Of a stretch of DNA of 34,494 bases, positions 1-9,643 are shown in pieces. The stretch is from Methanobrevibacter sp. (GTDB lineage: Archaea; Methanobacteriota; Methanobacteria; Methanobacteriales; Methanobacteriaceae). The translations under genes were made by a program, and so were the position numbers. The notes under the pieces are model-generated. The model saw nothing but the letters and a program-made list of their open reading frames with translations, was not told where the DNA came from and made no database searches. The number at the start of each line of letters is the position of its first letter. Within the stretch, counting starts at the first letter, position 1. The stretch is taken from the NCBI GenBank assembly GCA_022775905.1, contig JALFJX010000015.1, positions 1 through 34,494 on the forward strand. The letters run 5' to 3'.

Positions 1-1
1 T

Positions 2-94
2 GAAAAGAAAAAAGATATGCGTACAGCATTTGGATGTATCGAATATAGTCATGGATTATTAGATGCTCTTAGAATGATTCATGGTTTAATTTAA
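2..94 (+). CDS. C-terminal end of an unidentified protein (partial)
   Basis: An open frame enters from the left edge and ends at TAA 92-94. The 30 visible residues include the stretch [21 protein letters not shown] do not recognise the family. The frame has no internal stop and the codon choice looks like that of the genes around it, so this is probably the real end of a plus-strand gene convergent with fbp. Only the tail is present, so no function can be given. Confidence 0.55.
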   Translation, partial: EKKKDMRTAFGCIEYSHGLLDALRMIHGLI

Positions 95-232
95 ACAAAA
101 AATCAATTAAATTCCACCATTTAATAAAAAAACCGTCCCCATTTACCATCTGCAGCTTAAAAATAAAGTATTTGATTTACAATAATATAAAAAAAGTAAA
201 AAAAAGCAGAGATTAATTAAAATCCCTTAAAT
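95..232. other. Intergenic, no gene seen
   Basis: This is AT-rich spacer between two convergent genes. It holds several A-runs (T-runs on the minus strand) that could serve as archaeal oligo-U termination signals for fbp. No ORF or strong inverted repeat was found. Confidence 0.5.
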
Positions 233-1327
233 TTATTCCATATCTTCGAATCTATCTTCGAGTTTTGCCATTACACCAGGTAATGAAGTATATTCCATTT
301 CTTCAGCAGGTAATCTGTGAGGTTCGAATGGACCGTGTCTTCTGAGGTAAGTTGCAATTTTAGCAGCTTGTTCACGGGTAGGGTCAAATGCAGGGTCATC
401 AAATAAATCTACAGGACCAATTAATTCACCGTTAGCTACTTGGAAACCTAAACCTACTACTCTAGGAGGTCCGTCAAATCTGATTGGGTTTGCTTCATGT
501 TCTGAAACAGGCATCATAGGACCATTGTGGGATCCTCTCATCCATCCACTTACGATGTGTGGGAATGCAAATGGGTCAACACATTCACCGTTAGCAGGGA
601 AACCAGATTGTGCTCTTACAATACATACTGGGTCGTCTTTACCTACGTATTCACCAGCCATTAAGTTTAATCTTTCAGTACTTACTGCAGCTGCGATTTC
701 CCCATTTTTCTTCCATACTCTTTTAATTACGTATCTACCAGTGGAACCGATTAATGCGAGTAAATCGTACATTTCTTCAGGACAGTTTAAGATAACTTTT
801 TTGTGTTCGATTACATCGAATACTTCAAATTTAAATCCATCGTGTAATTTAGGGTCGATTACAAGACCAGCAGTGTTGAATGGGTCTGCAAAGATTCTAA
901 ATATAGGTAAGTTGAATGCACCTGGTTCAGTTTTGTCACAGCAGAAGATGAGTACTGGATCAGATGGTCTTTCTTCAAATTCAATTTCTGCTACACCAGG
1001 ACCCATACCTTTGATGTTTCCAGAGAAAGTATCAGATAATAAGTCTTGACCTGCACCATATAATTTTAATTCACGTGCTCTTTCAGTAGCTTTCATGAAT
1101 GCGTTGTATGCAGTTTTGTGAACTTCTTCGTTTTCTTCCCCTTTATCGTGGGTCATGATTAAGTCAATGTCGTCTCCACAACGGGAGATGTAGTAATCTT
1201 TTATGATTCCTGCTTCTAAAGCTTCGTTTAAAACTTCATCACAGATATCAATTAATTCTGGGTGTGCGACACAATGTCCAGACACACTTCCAATATCAGC
1301 TTTAATTACACTAACAGTAGTTTTCAT
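233..1327 (-). CDS. fbp: Fructose-1,6-bisphosphate aldolase/phosphatase (type V, bifunctional)
   Basis: The product is the 364-residue archaeal gluconeogenic enzyme. It condenses DHAP and glyceraldehyde-3-phosphate to fructose-1,6-bisphosphate and then dephosphorylates it to fructose-6-phosphate, in the cytoplasm and with Mg2+. Metal-ligand candidates are visible at D11, H18, D52 and D53 (motif CGDDID). The aldolase Schiff-base site is in the EYVGKDDP motif: Y227, K230 and D231-D232 match Tyr229/Lys232 of the characterised crenarchaeal enzymes. Length is normal for the family and no residue seems missing. The ATG at 1327 is preceded by a CGAGGTT Shine-Dalgarno. The gene stands alone with its own TATA box, and the next gene, thiI, lies about 130 bp upstream on the same strand. 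Confidence 0.97.
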   Translation of the reverse strand: MKTTVSVIKADIGSVSGHCVAHPELIDICDEVLNEALEAGIIKDYYISRCGDDIDLIMTHDKGEENEEVHKTAYNAFMKATERARELKLYGAGQDLLSDTFSGNIKGMGPGVAEIEFEERPSDPVLIFCCDKTEPGAFNLPIFRIFADPFNTAGLVIDPKLHDGFKFEVFDVIEHKKVILNCPEEMYDLLALIGSTGRYVIKRVWKKNGEIAAAVSTERLNLMAGEYVGKDDPVCIVRAQSGFPANGECVDPFAFPHIVSGWMRGSHNGPMMPVSEHEANPIRFDGPPRVVGLGFQVANGELIGPVDLFDDPAFDPTREQAAKIATYLRRHGPFEPHRLPAEEMEYTSLPGVMAKLEDRFEDME

Positions 1328-1373
1328 TTTAATAACCTCGATTAGTAAATTATTATTTACTATTCATTTGTTA

Positions 1374-1384
1374 TTTATATAAAA
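1374..1384 (-). promoter_or_regulatory. TATA box of fbp
   Basis: The minus strand reads TTTTATATAAA. A start about 25 nt downstream, near 1350, would give a leader of roughly 20-25 nt that contains the CGAGGTT ribosome site at 1334-1340. Confidence 0.5.
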
Positions 1385-1456
1385 TATAGTATTTAATTAT
1401 TATGTATAACAATAATTACATTAAAAAAATGTTTTAAAAAAAGTAAAATAGAAAAC

Positions 1457-2611
1457 TTAATCAAGTCTTCTAATATTGTCAAAAGCTTTTTGAATTTCTT
1501 CATCCTGATTCATCTTTTTACGAGCTTCAAGAACACGGTCTAACTCTGAATGAGTTTCAGGATATTTTGGAACTGCTTTACATCCACCATCATCGATTTT
1601 GGAATATTGGAAAGTTCCAATTTTTTTAGCAATTTCAGTAATCTCTTCTTTATCAAGTCCAATCAATGGAGATAAAACCGGTATGTCAACGCCATACCTT
1701 GTAGTTAAAATATTTGATAAAGTTTGTGAAGCAACTTGTCCCACACTACTTCCATCTACAACAGCATCTGCCCCAAGCTTTAATGCTAATTTCTCTGCAA
1801 TGTGATACATTCCAGATTTACATAATACACAAGTCATTTTTTCAGGAGCATGATCTTTAGCAGCCTGCAAGTATTCACCATATGGAACAACACGTTTTTT
1901 AATAGGAGCTCCTTTTGCATACTTATTCAATTGACCCACTAATAACTCGAAAACTTCAGTGCTTTTTGGACCTGCGAATGGTGCATTGTCACAGTTAAGT
2001 GCAATGACTTCACAACCTCTTTTCATCATCAAATAAGCTGCAACCGGTGAATCTATTCCACTAGATATAAGTGCAACAACTTTACCTTGTGTTCCTAATG
2101 GAAGACCACCAGGGCCTTTAATTTTTTCATGGAAAATATAAGTATCATCTTCCCTGACTTCAACAAAAATGGTTAAATCAGGATTTGATAAGTCAACAGG
2201 TGCCTGAACAACATTTCTTACAACACCACCACAGTGGGCAGCCATTTCCTGTGAAGAAAAGTCATGTGTTCCAACACGACGACATTTGATAGCAAATTTT
2301 GTATTTTCATCTAAAACACCATCTTCAATTAAAGATTCAGTGTATTTAGTTAATGTTTCATCAATATCTTCATAGCTAGTATGAGTTGAAACTGCTGGAG
2401 AATAAGATACAACACCAAATACATAATTTAATTGATCTAATCCTTCATCGAAATCTTCCGGGAAAATATAGATTCTTCCCTGATTCCTATCAACTTTACA
2501 CTCAAATGTAGCTTTAATATTTTTAACTAGTTTTTTTTCAAAACGAGACCTTACTCTAGGGCTTTTAATCCCAATTTCACCATATCTGGCAATAATTAAA
2601 TCATAATTCAT
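1457..2611 (-). CDS. thiI: tRNA 4-thiouridine sulfurtransferase ThiI (short archaeal form)
   Basis: The 384-residue enzyme activates U8 of tRNA by adenylation and inserts sulfur; in some organisms ThiI also serves thiazole synthesis. It has an N-terminal ferredoxin-like region (about 1-60), a THUMP domain (about 60-165) and a PP-loop ATPase domain with SSGIDS at 183-188. A CxxC pair at C261/C264 lies in the ATPase domain. C344, in DDGGCKAVPKYP, aligns with the active cysteine before the rhodanese domain of bacterial ThiI. The C-terminal rhodanese domain is absent, as is usual in methanogens, so the sulfur donor must be another protein or sulfide. The Shine-Dalgarno (GAGTTG) is weak. Confidence 0.95.
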   Translation of the reverse strand: MNYDLIIARYGEIGIKSPRVRSRFEKKLVKNIKATFECKVDRNQGRIYIFPEDFDEGLDQLNYVFGVVSYSPAVSTHTSYEDIDETLTKYTESLIEDGVLDENTKFAIKCRRVGTHDFSSQEMAAHCGGVVRNVVQAPVDLSNPDLTIFVEVREDDTYIFHEKIKGPGGLPLGTQGKVVALISSGIDSPVAAYLMMKRGCEVIALNCDNAPFAGPKSTEVFELLVGQLNKYAKGAPIKKRVVPYGEYLQAAKDHAPEKMTCVLCKSGMYHIAEKLALKLGADAVVDGSSVGQVASQTLSNILTTRYGVDIPVLSPLIGLDKEEITEIAKKIGTFQYSKIDDGGCKAVPKYPETHSELDRVLEARKKMNQDEEIQKAFDNIRRLD

Positions 2612-2705
2612 TTAAACAACTCTTTTTAGTTCACGCTGAAAAAATAGTAATCCCTTCTATACTAGTTTTTTAAAATATAACAGCAAGTATAATTTTTAGT
2701 TTATA

Positions 2706-2717
2706 CCTTTATAAACC
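2706..2717 (-). promoter_or_regulatory. TATA box, probably of thiI
   Basis: The minus strand reads GGTTTATAAAGG preceded by an A-rich BRE-like stretch. The core is nearly palindromic, so it could also act toward the MFS gene on the plus strand, but its purine-rich flank favours thiI. The implied thiI leader is about 65-70 nt. Confidence 0.5.
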
Positions 2718-2789
2718 TTTTTAACAACATCATATTTAAATAATTACAACATTAAAAATATAATTTTAAAAAAATAATCACTTGATAAA

Positions 2790-3994
2790 ATGGAAACTAC
2801 AAACCAAATAAAAATGACAACAGCATTAGCCATTCTATTTGCAATCTGTTCTGGTCTTGCAATTGGTAATATGTATTGGGCTCAACCATTATTGGTGCAA
2901 ATAATGACAAGTTTTGGATTGCCCGGAGCTAAGGGAGGGTTACTTATTACTTCAACACAAATTGGGTATGCATTAGGTATTTTACTCATTGTTCCATTAG
3001 GAGATTTTGTTCAAAGAAAAAGGTTAATTACAACAGTAATGTCATTATCAATAATAGCTTTGATATCATGTATTATTGCACCATCTTTTACAATATTGTC
3101 ATTATCATTATTCAGCATGGGAATTGTAACAGTTTCCGGACAAATTTTAATACCCTTAACCAGTGATTTAAGCGAAAAGGAAAATCGTGGACAGATGCTT
3201 GAATTGTATCCTCTGGAATAACCACCGGAACAATATTTTCCAGATTCATGAGTGGAATAATTGCAGGATTTGGAGGATGGAGATTAGTTTATGTTATTGC
3301 AGCAATTCTTAATTTAATTATGATTTTGATTATGATTTACGTTTTGCCAGATCTTCCAAGAAAAAATAAACTTACTTCATATAAAAAACTGATATTTATC
3401 GTATTTACAGCAGCAAAAAGATACAAAGTATTGCCTAGAATATTGCTTCAAAGTGGATTGATCTTTGGACTGATTTTTAACATATTTTGGACATCATTAA
3501 CATTTTTATTATCCGGAAGCCCATTTAATTACACAACAACACAAATCGGATTTGTTAGTTTGGCAGGGCTTGTTACTTCACTGTTTGGAGTCGTGGTTGG
3601 AAAATTGCAGGATAATGGATTAAGTATACCTGCACTTGGATTATTTATATTCCTTAGTTTAATAGGTACTTCAACACTTCTTTTAAATCAGTCAATTATA
3701 ACAGTAATAATTGTAACTGCACTGATTTCAATAGCTGTGCAAGGAGTATTAATATTATCACAAACAAGATTATTCTCATTATCCAATAATGAACGTAGCA
3801 GATTAAATACAGTATTTGTAGTTAACAATTTCATATTTGGAGCTATGGGTAGTGCATTATCCTCATTTTTATGGTCCTATGGAGGATTACAATATGTTAT
3901 GATTGGCTCAATAATCATATCTTCAATAGGTTTGATTGCATGGTTTTCATCAAGAACTGTCTATTATGAGATGGATAACAAATTAGAAAATTAG
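2790..3994 (+). pseudogene. MFS transporter, broken by a one-base frameshift
   Basis: Two adjacent frames form one 12-helix major facilitator. The first (2790-3221, 143 aa) holds the N-terminal helices, with NMYWAQPLL and the loop motif GDFVQRKR. The second (open before 3248, ending at 3994) holds the rest. At about 3201 the run reads CTTGAATT where a single extra G restores a continuous reading of MLGIVSSGITTGTIFSRF into MSGIIAGFGGWR. The restored protein would be about 400 residues, normal for drug/sugar efflux MFS proteins, but the substrate cannot be told. The gene may be a recent pseudogene or may carry a sequencing indel. Without the extra base neither half has the full membrane fold. 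It lies between divergent thiI and convergent alaS with no partner genes. Confidence 0.88.
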
Positions 3995-4043
3995 AACTAA
4001 TATAATTTGATTAAAAATAAATAAAAAAAGAAAAGGATAATAA

Positions 4044-6740
4044 TTATCCTTTGATTAATTCAACAGCAGTTTGGATAGCTTCATCCATTTTATCTGTATC
4101 TTTACCTGCACCTTGTGCTAAGGTTAAACGGCCTCCACCGCCACCACCTAATACACCAGCAGCAGTTTTGATAACATCATTGATTTTAATTCCATTATCA
4201 ATTGCATTTTGAGAAGCTGCACCAACAATTTTACCATCATTGTTTCCCATAATAACTACATCCGCTTTTCCACTGTCAGTAAAGTCAGTAGCTATTTTTT
4301 GAAGTTCTTTAAAGTCAGCTTCCATCAATTCTGATACGACTTTTAAACCGTTGATTTCTTCATAATCATCAGCTAAAGAATTCATTTTTAGAGAAGCAAT
4401 TTGTGATTTCAATCTGTCGATTTCATTTTTCTGTGCTTTCCATTCACTGAAGAATCTATCACATGTTTTTGGAAGTTGATCATTGTCAACTTTAAAGATA
4501 TTGGAACTTTCTCTTAAAAGTTCACTGTCATGTTGCATTGAATCAATTGCAGCAAGACCTGCTGAGAAATCTATTCTTTCCACACCATCTTGAACTCTTT
4601 CAGTTTTATTGATTTTAATTGGTCCTACAACACCAGTTCTTAAGACGTGTGTACCTGCACAAGCTTGAACATCCACTCCAGGGATTTTAACAACACGAAT
4701 CATTTTACCTGGAACAATACCTCCTTGATAGAGTACAAATCCATATAATTCTTGTGCTTCATCTCTTGTGTGGAATTTGATATCCAAATCAATGTTTTCC
4801 ATTACATATTCATTAGCCAATTTTTCGATTTCATTGAGCTCTTCTTGAGTGATACGTTTATAATGAGATAAGTCAATACGTGCTCTTGTAAGTCCATTTT
4901 GAGAACCTGCTTGCCAGATGTGTTGACCTAATACTTTTCTTGCAGCTGCAATAACCAAGTGAGTTCCTGTATGGTGACGTGCAAGAGTCATTCTTCTAGT
5001 CCAGTCAACTTTACCTGTGACTTTTTTACCAACTACATCATCTTTGATTTCTGCATCTACATGATGTAATACAACATTGTCAACTTTTTCTGCATGACCC
5101 ATTTTAAAGATAGTTCCATTAATGGAAACTTCACCAATGTCTGAAGGCTGACCCCCTCCTTCAGGATAAAATGCTGTTTTATCAAATACTAAACATTTAT
5201 CACCATCTTTTTCGACTAATCCTAAAACTTCCGCTTCAAATTCTTGTTGGTAGAAATCTTTATAGAATAATAAATCAGTTTCAGGGAAATCTACTTTGAA
5301 AGTGGATTTTTTATTGGAAGTATCTTTTTCGTGAGCTCCTGCTACTTGGGTAAAGAAATTACCTGGAACATCCACAGTGAAATCATCTCCTGCCATTTCA
5401 ACAACTGTTTCAGGAGGAATTCCATGTGCATCATATAAATCTATTAACATGTCAAGAGGCATTTCATTTTTGCCTTCTTTTTTGAGTCTTTTGATTGATC
5501 TTTTAACGATACTTCTACCTTTTTTAACTGTAGCAGCATATCTTTCTTCTTCCAATTCAATAATATTCCTAATATGTTCTTCAGAATCACGAATTTCTGG
5601 GTAGAATTTGGATAAGAAATCAAGTTGTATTGCCATTACTTCAGCAAGAGATTCTTTCATGTTTAAATCTTTCATGAATCTAATTGTTCTTCTTAAAACC
5701 AATCTTGCAAGATAACCTTCTTTCACATTAGATGGAATGATTCCGTCTGCAATCATAAATGCAAGACAACGGGTGTGATCTGCAATAATATAAATCGCTT
5801 CCATTGGTTCTGCAGCTTTCAAGTAATCTTCTAAAGAAAGACCTAAACTATCTGCAACTTGTTGACGGAGTTCTTTTAAATCTCCAATATCTTCAATATC
5901 CATCATTCCAGCGATTTGTGCATTTCTTCCTTGAATATCTTCATTAATTTCAACACCAGTCAATTCTCTTAATTTATCTACAACTGGTGCAAAACATGCA
6001 TCGTAAGCTGTTGGAGTTCCTTGAGAAATCCATGCAATTCTTTCAAGTCCATAACCAGTATCTACAACTTTGATTGGAATTTCTTTTTTGGAGCCATCTT
6101 CTAAAGTTTCATATTGAATGAACACAAGAGTTGCAAGTTCTACTCCTCTGCAGCATACTTCATAACAAGGTCCTTCGTTACCTCCACCAGACCACCAGGA
6201 TTTGATGAAAGTAATCTCTTCAGTATTGATTCCAATTGAGTTGAAGAACTCATGACATATTCTGATTGTTTCATCTTCCCAGTAAATGAAGTCATCTTCC
6301 TTGTTGATAACAGTGTGGGTACCCATTGTAAAACAGGTCATGTGTCTTCCAGTACGTCCAACATTATCAACATCATTAAGTCTGATTGAAGGTTGAGCCA
6401 TTGCAATTGGGTTAGCTGGCGGTTTAACAAGTCCTGAAGTAATCCATGGCTGGAAACAGAAGATTGATGCACCAACTAAGAATACATCATCCCTCCACCG
6501 TTTAGCAAGAACAGGATATCTTGGGACATGTGTGTGTCCTTCACTTTCTAAAAATTCTCTGAAAACTTTCTGGATTTCATATAAATTGTACGGTTTATCA
6601 GTAGCAGGATTTGCAATAAAACCATACTCATCACATGGAGCATCTCCACAAGTGTCTCTATCAACTTGGGAGTAAAACTCTTGTCCACAAGTTTTACAGG
6701 TTTGTAGTTTATAACCAAGTTTTTCAAAAATTTCTACCAT
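4044..6740 (-). CDS. alaS: Alanyl-tRNA synthetase (archaeal type)
   Basis: This class II synthetase charges tRNA-Ala and hydrolyses mischarged Ser/Gly-tRNA-Ala. It has 898 residues, normal for archaeal AlaRS. The N-terminal archaeal zinc-binding region has C15, C18, C31 and C36. The aminoacylation core follows (about 55-480). The editing domain carries H590xxxH594 (HHTGTH) and C694xxxH698 (CAGTH). The C-Ala domain ends with six glycines at 865-870, the glycine-rich motif of the family. The ATG at 6740 has no clear Shine-Dalgarno, and a TATA-like sequence about 25-30 bp upstream suggests a very short leader. It lies downstream of rpl12 on the same strand after a 233-bp gap. Confidence 0.98.
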   Translation of the reverse strand: MVEIFEKLGYKLQTCKTCGQEFYSQVDRDTCGDAPCDEYGFIANPATDKPYNLYEIQKVFREFLESEGHTHVPRYPVLAKRWRDDVFLVGASIFCFQPWITSGLVKPPANPIAMAQPSIRLNDVDNVGRTGRHMTCFTMGTHTVINKEDDFIYWEDETIRICHEFFNSIGINTEEITFIKSWWSGGGNEGPCYEVCCRGVELATLVFIQYETLEDGSKKEIPIKVVDTGYGLERIAWISQGTPTAYDACFAPVVDKLRELTGVEINEDIQGRNAQIAGMMDIEDIGDLKELRQQVADSLGLSLEDYLKAAEPMEAIYIIADHTRCLAFMIADGIIPSNVKEGYLARLVLRRTIRFMKDLNMKESLAEVMAIQLDFLSKFYPEIRDSEEHIRNIIELEEERYAATVKKGRSIVKRSIKRLKKEGKNEMPLDMLIDLYDAHGIPPETVVEMAGDDFTVDVPGNFFTQVAGAHEKDTSNKKSTFKVDFPETDLLFYKDFYQQEFEAEVLGLVEKDGDKCLVFDKTAFYPEGGGQPSDIGEVSINGTIFKMGHAEKVDNVVLHHVDAEIKDDVVGKKVTGKVDWTRRMTLARHHTGTHLVIAAARKVLGQHIWQAGSQNGLTRARIDLSHYKRITQEELNEIEKLANEYVMENIDLDIKFHTRDEAQELYGFVLYQGGIVPGKMIRVVKIPGVDVQACAGTHVLRTGVVGPIKINKTERVQDGVERIDFSAGLAAIDSMQHDSELLRESSNIFKVDNDQLPKTCDRFFSEWKAQKNEIDRLKSQIASLKMNSLADDYEEINGLKVVSELMEADFKELQKIATDFTDSGKADVVIMGNNDGKIVGAASQNAIDNGIKINDVIKTAAGVLGGGGGGRLTLAQGAGKDTDKMDEAIQTAVELIKG

Positions 6741-6973
6741 ATGAATCAGTTTAAATTATTTATTAGAATATACTATGAATTTTGTTAAATAAATAATTAG
6801 TGAAAAAAGTCTGATAAAAAGTGATTTTTAGAAATTTCATTGAATAAAATCAATACTAAAATATTAAATACAATATTTCAGATCATAAAAAATAGTTAAT
6901 TTTCAATTAAAATAAGAGTTATTTGAGATTTAAATAAGAAATAAAAAAAAGAAAGGTGATAGATTTAAAAAAT

Positions 6974-7273
6974 CTATCCGAAGAGAGCACCTAATCCAGC
7001 TGCTGCTTCTTCTTCAGAAGCTTCTTCTTCCTCTTCCTCTTCTTCTTCTTCAGCTGCTTCAGCTGCTACAGGAGCTGCTGCAGGTGCTGCTGCTGCCATA
7101 GCAGTAGTTTCCATAGCTTCGTCAATGTCAACATCTTCTAAAGCTGCAATTAAAGCTTTGATTCTAGCATCTTCAGCTTCAATTCCTGCTGCTTCGATAA
7201 TACTTTTAACATTTTCTTCGTTAATCTCTTTTTCTGCACTGTGCAAAATCATTGCCGCATATATGTATTCCAT
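6974..7273 (-). CDS. rpl12: Ribosomal protein P1 (L12e, archaeal stalk)
   Basis: The 99-residue stalk protein forms dimers on P0 and recruits translation GTPases. The N-terminal helical dimerisation domain begins [18 protein letters not shown]. An Ala/Pro hinge and a run of glutamates follow, then the conserved tail GLGALFG that contacts the factors. It is the last ribosomal gene of the rpl1-rplP0-rpl12 group, 61 bp after rplP0, with a GGTGAT ribosome site before the ATG. The last 25 or so codons are nearly the same as those of rplP0. Confidence 0.97.
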   Translation of the reverse strand: MEYIYAAMILHSAEKEINEENVKSIIEAAGIEAEDARIKALIAALEDVDIDEAMETTAMAAAAPAAAPVAAEAAEEEEEEEEEEASEEEAAAGLGALFG

Positions 7274-7334
7274 GTTATCACCATTAATTTTTAAAGTGTT
7301 AGTTTATTAATAATAAAAATTTTAATTAATTAAT

Positions 7335-8342
7335 TTAACCGAAGAGAGCTCCTAACCCAGCTGCTGCTTCTTCTTCACTACTTTCTTCTTCTTCCTCTTC
7401 TTCCTCTTCTTCAACAACTTCTCCAACTACTGGAACTGCTGCTACAGCAACGTTAGAGAGTTTGTCAGCTAATTCGTCATCAATAGCACCAGGTGCGTCA
7501 GCAACTTCGGATGCAATAGCTAACATTTTAGCTTGTGCTAAACCAATAATTGGTTCTGCAGTTTCTGAGGTCATAATTGCTCCTGCAACACCAACATTGA
7601 TTGCTCTGGTGTATGCGAGAGTAATAATAGTGGAAATAGTTTCATCAGTAGGGATTGCTGCGTTTACAGATAAATTAAATGCATTTCTGAATGCATTTTG
7701 AACGTCAGCTAATGTTTGTTCTTCGTCGATTGCAAGTATGTCGGAAGTATAAATTGCTTCTTCTTCATATACTGCTTTTAAATCGATTCCTACTTCCATT
7801 GGATTGATTTCCATCCTGGATAAGGTTGCTGCTACTTGTTTAGAAACTTCTTCGCCTGCTTTTACAACGACAGTTTCTTTTTGTACGCAGATTTTACCTT
7901 TATCAATTTTTGCAGGAATTCCAGCTTGTTGTAATTCACCTAAGAAAGGACCTGGTGCGAAACCTGTGTCCCCTTCAGGTACAATAATATCATCACTAGC
8001 AATAGATCCTGGTTTAGCAGGAGCTGAAGTTTTGCTGTCTTCTAATATTTTGTATAATTTGAAAGGGTTCATTTCGGTTGCAATAAGTGCAACTTGACCT
8101 TCCATGTGATTAGATAAATCAACAAGGTTGTTTTTATCAGCATTACAATCTGCAAGAGCTAAATCAATAAGATTCATTTTAGACATTCTGATAACAGCTT
8201 TACCTTTGAGAGCTTTTCTCATTTCTTGGAGCTGTTTTGCAGGAATGTTCATTAAATCAACAATACCAATTACATCGTATTGATTAATGATAGCTTTGAG
8301 CTCTTGGACTTCTTCCTTTTTCCATTCTGCAACATGAGCCAT
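7335..8342 (-). CDS. rplP0: Ribosomal protein P0 (uL10, stalk base)
   Basis: The 335-residue uL10 binds 23S rRNA near L11 and carries the P1 dimers. The N-terminal rRNA-binding domain is about residues 1-105, followed by the archaeal insertion, the C-terminal helices that dock P1 dimers, a glutamate-rich hinge and the GLGALFG tail. The ATG overlaps the rpl1 stop in TAATG, a one-base overlap that implies coupled translation. The length is typical of archaeal P0. Confidence 0.97.
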   Translation of the reverse strand: MAHVAEWKKEEVQELKAIINQYDVIGIVDLMNIPAKQLQEMRKALKGKAVIRMSKMNLIDLALADCNADKNNLVDLSNHMEGQVALIATEMNPFKLYKILEDSKTSAPAKPGSIASDDIIVPEGDTGFAPGPFLGELQQAGIPAKIDKGKICVQKETVVVKAGEEVSKQVAATLSRMEINPMEVGIDLKAVYEEEAIYTSDILAIDEEQTLADVQNAFRNAFNLSVNAAIPTDETISTIITLAYTRAINVGVAGAIMTSETAEPIIGLAQAKMLAIASEVADAPGAIDDELADKLSNVAVAAVPVVGEVVEEEEEEEEEESSEEEAAAGLGALFG

Positions 8343-8980
8343 TAGATCACCCTCACTACTGGTCCCATAGTTGTTTTAATAAACATGGACTTGATTTGAC
8401 TTCTTCCTTTTTCTAAATTGCGGTCTAAGACTGTAAGAACAGTTTCCACATTTTCAGCTATATCCTCGTCTGACATGTCTTGGCTTCCAACAACAATTTG
8501 AATACTTGCTTGTTGTTTTACACCAACTTTGACAGTATTTTGTAATCTTTCTAAGAGAGGAGCTAATTTAATACTTGCAGGTACTGGTTTTGGCATTTTA
8601 CCACGAGGACCGAGTACAGGTCCTAAGAACCTACCAACAAGGGGCATCATATCAGCTTGAGCTACTAAGAAATCAACAGAGTTTGCCATTTTTTTAGCGG
8701 ATTTTCTGTCTTTTCCGAAAGCTTCTAAATCTCCTTTATTAATTACAGTGTCAAGACCAGCGTCTTTAGCTTGAACAATGAGTTCCCCATCAGCAATGAC
8801 TCCGATTTTAACATCTTTGCCACGGCCTTTAGGAAGAGTAACTTCCTCATTAAACCTATTTTCTGGTTTTTTGACATCTAAGTCACGGATATTAATAATA
8901 ATATCTACGGACTCAGTGAAGTTTCTCGGCTTAGATTGTTCTTTTGCCTCCTTCACCGCGTTAATTACATCTTGTGTCAT
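8342..8980 (-). CDS. rpl1: Ribosomal protein L1 (uL1)
   Basis: L1 binds the mobile L1 stalk of 23S rRNA and in archaea represses translation of its own operon. The chosen ATG at 8980 ([14 protein letters not shown]) gives 212 residues, the usual archaeal length, and has GGGGGAT directly upstream. A longer frame from 9070 adds 30 residues of poor quality and is rejected. The family core is clear: [18 protein letters not shown], then the central domain with [19 protein letters not shown]. It is the first gene of the rpl1-rplP0-rpl12 unit, 180 bp after rpl11, and carries a candidate autoregulatory hairpin within its first codons. Confidence 0.96.
   Translation of the reverse strand: MTQDVINAVKEAKEQSKPRNFTESVDIIINIRDLDVKKPENRFNEEVTLPKGRGKDVKIGVIADGELIVQAKDAGLDTVINKGDLEAFGKDRKSAKKMANSVDFLVAQADMMPLVGRFLGPVLGPRGKMPKPVPASIKLAPLLERLQNTVKVGVKQQASIQIVVGSQDMSDEDIAENVETVLTVLDRNLEKGRSQIKSMFIKTTMGPVVRVI
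8914..8958 (-). promoter_or_regulatory. L1-binding autoregulatory hairpin inside rpl1
   Basis: On the rpl1 mRNA, +23 to +67 from the A of the ATG, CGGTGAAG pairs with CTTCACTG over 8 bp, including one G-U pair. An asymmetric loop follows (5' side GA, 3' side GAGAAA), then GGC/GCC. From memory, the Methanococcus vannielii L1 operator, which mimics the 23S L1 site, has the same layout: GUGAAG, GA, GGC, then GCC, GAGAAA, CUUCAC at a similar distance after the start codon. The loop residues match as well as the stems. Binding of L1 here is inferred. Confidence 0.8.
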
Positions 8981-8991
8981 ATTAATCCCCC

Positions 8992-9010
8992 ATGAACATT
9001 TTCTGTTCAT
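8992..9010 (-). promoter_or_regulatory. Hairpin abutting the rpl1 Shine-Dalgarno
   Basis: On the rpl1 mRNA, ATGAACA pairs with TGTTCAT over 7 bp around a GAAAA loop, directly before GGGGGAT. After one A-G mismatch, two further C-G pairs could hold the first bases of the Shine-Dalgarno. This suggests control of ribosome access but is unproven. Confidence 0.5.
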
Positions 9011-9160
9011 TGGATATTTTTTGGTTTCATGAGTATCGATTACAAGAAAAAAATTCTTCAACGATTGCATGAATTAAAAACAGTATATCAATTATAACTT
9101 GAATTATAACATCATATACACTGTATTTATTAACTTAATTTAAATTTAACAAAACAATAT

Positions 9161-9643
9161 CTATTCTAATAAGATATCATCATATTTTCCAGCATCAACA
9201 TCTTTTTGTGCTTCTCTTGGGTCTTTACCATCAACAGATAATCCCATACTAACACAGGTTCCCATAACTTCTTTGATACCTGCTTTGTAATCGTTAGAGA
9301 GTAATGAATCGAATTTCATTCTAGCGATTTTGAAAGCAGCTTCAATTGGTAAGTCATTAACAATATCTAAACCTGGTTCATGAGAAGCTTTTTCGATGCC
9401 TAACTCTTCCATGATAAGAGCAGTTGTAGGTGGAGTACCGATTTCAATTTCGAAATCTTTAGTGTCTCTGTCCACGATAACTTTAACAGGCACTTTCATT
9501 CCTGCGAAGTCAGCGCTTTTTTTGTTAATTTCTTCAACTACTTGCATCATGTTAATACCGAGAGGTCCTAAAGCTGGACCTAATGGTGGACCAGGAGTTG
9601 CAGTTCCACCTTCGATAAGAACTTCGACTGTATCTTTAGCCAT
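9161..9643 (-). CDS. rpl11: Ribosomal protein L11 (uL11)
   Basis: The 160-residue L11 binds the GTPase-associated region of 23S rRNA at the base of the stalk. The proline-rich N-terminal motif [14 protein letters not shown] and the C-terminal rRNA-binding domain (about 70-140) are intact. The ATG overlaps the stop of spt5 in TGATG and has AAGGAGG upstream, so the two are translated as a pair. It is separated from rpl1 by about 180 bp, which fits a separate promoter for the rpl1 group. Confidence 0.98.
   Translation of the reverse strand: MAKDTVEVLIEGGTATPGPPLGPALGPLGINMMQVVEEINKKSADFAGMKVPVKVIVDRDTKDFEIEIGTPPTTALIMEELGIEKASHEPGLDIVNDLPIEAAFKIARMKFDSLLSNDYKAGIKEVMGTCVSMGLSVDGKDPREAQKDVDAGKYDDILLE

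Noticed and set aside
525-1049. 174-codon frame on the plus strand opposite fbp
   Set aside because: It is antisense to a highly conserved gene and looks like no known protein.
8981-9070. Longer rpl1 start adding 30 residues
   Set aside because: The extension is unlike L1 N termini, includes the hairpin region and would ignore the GGGGGAT site before the ATG at 8980.
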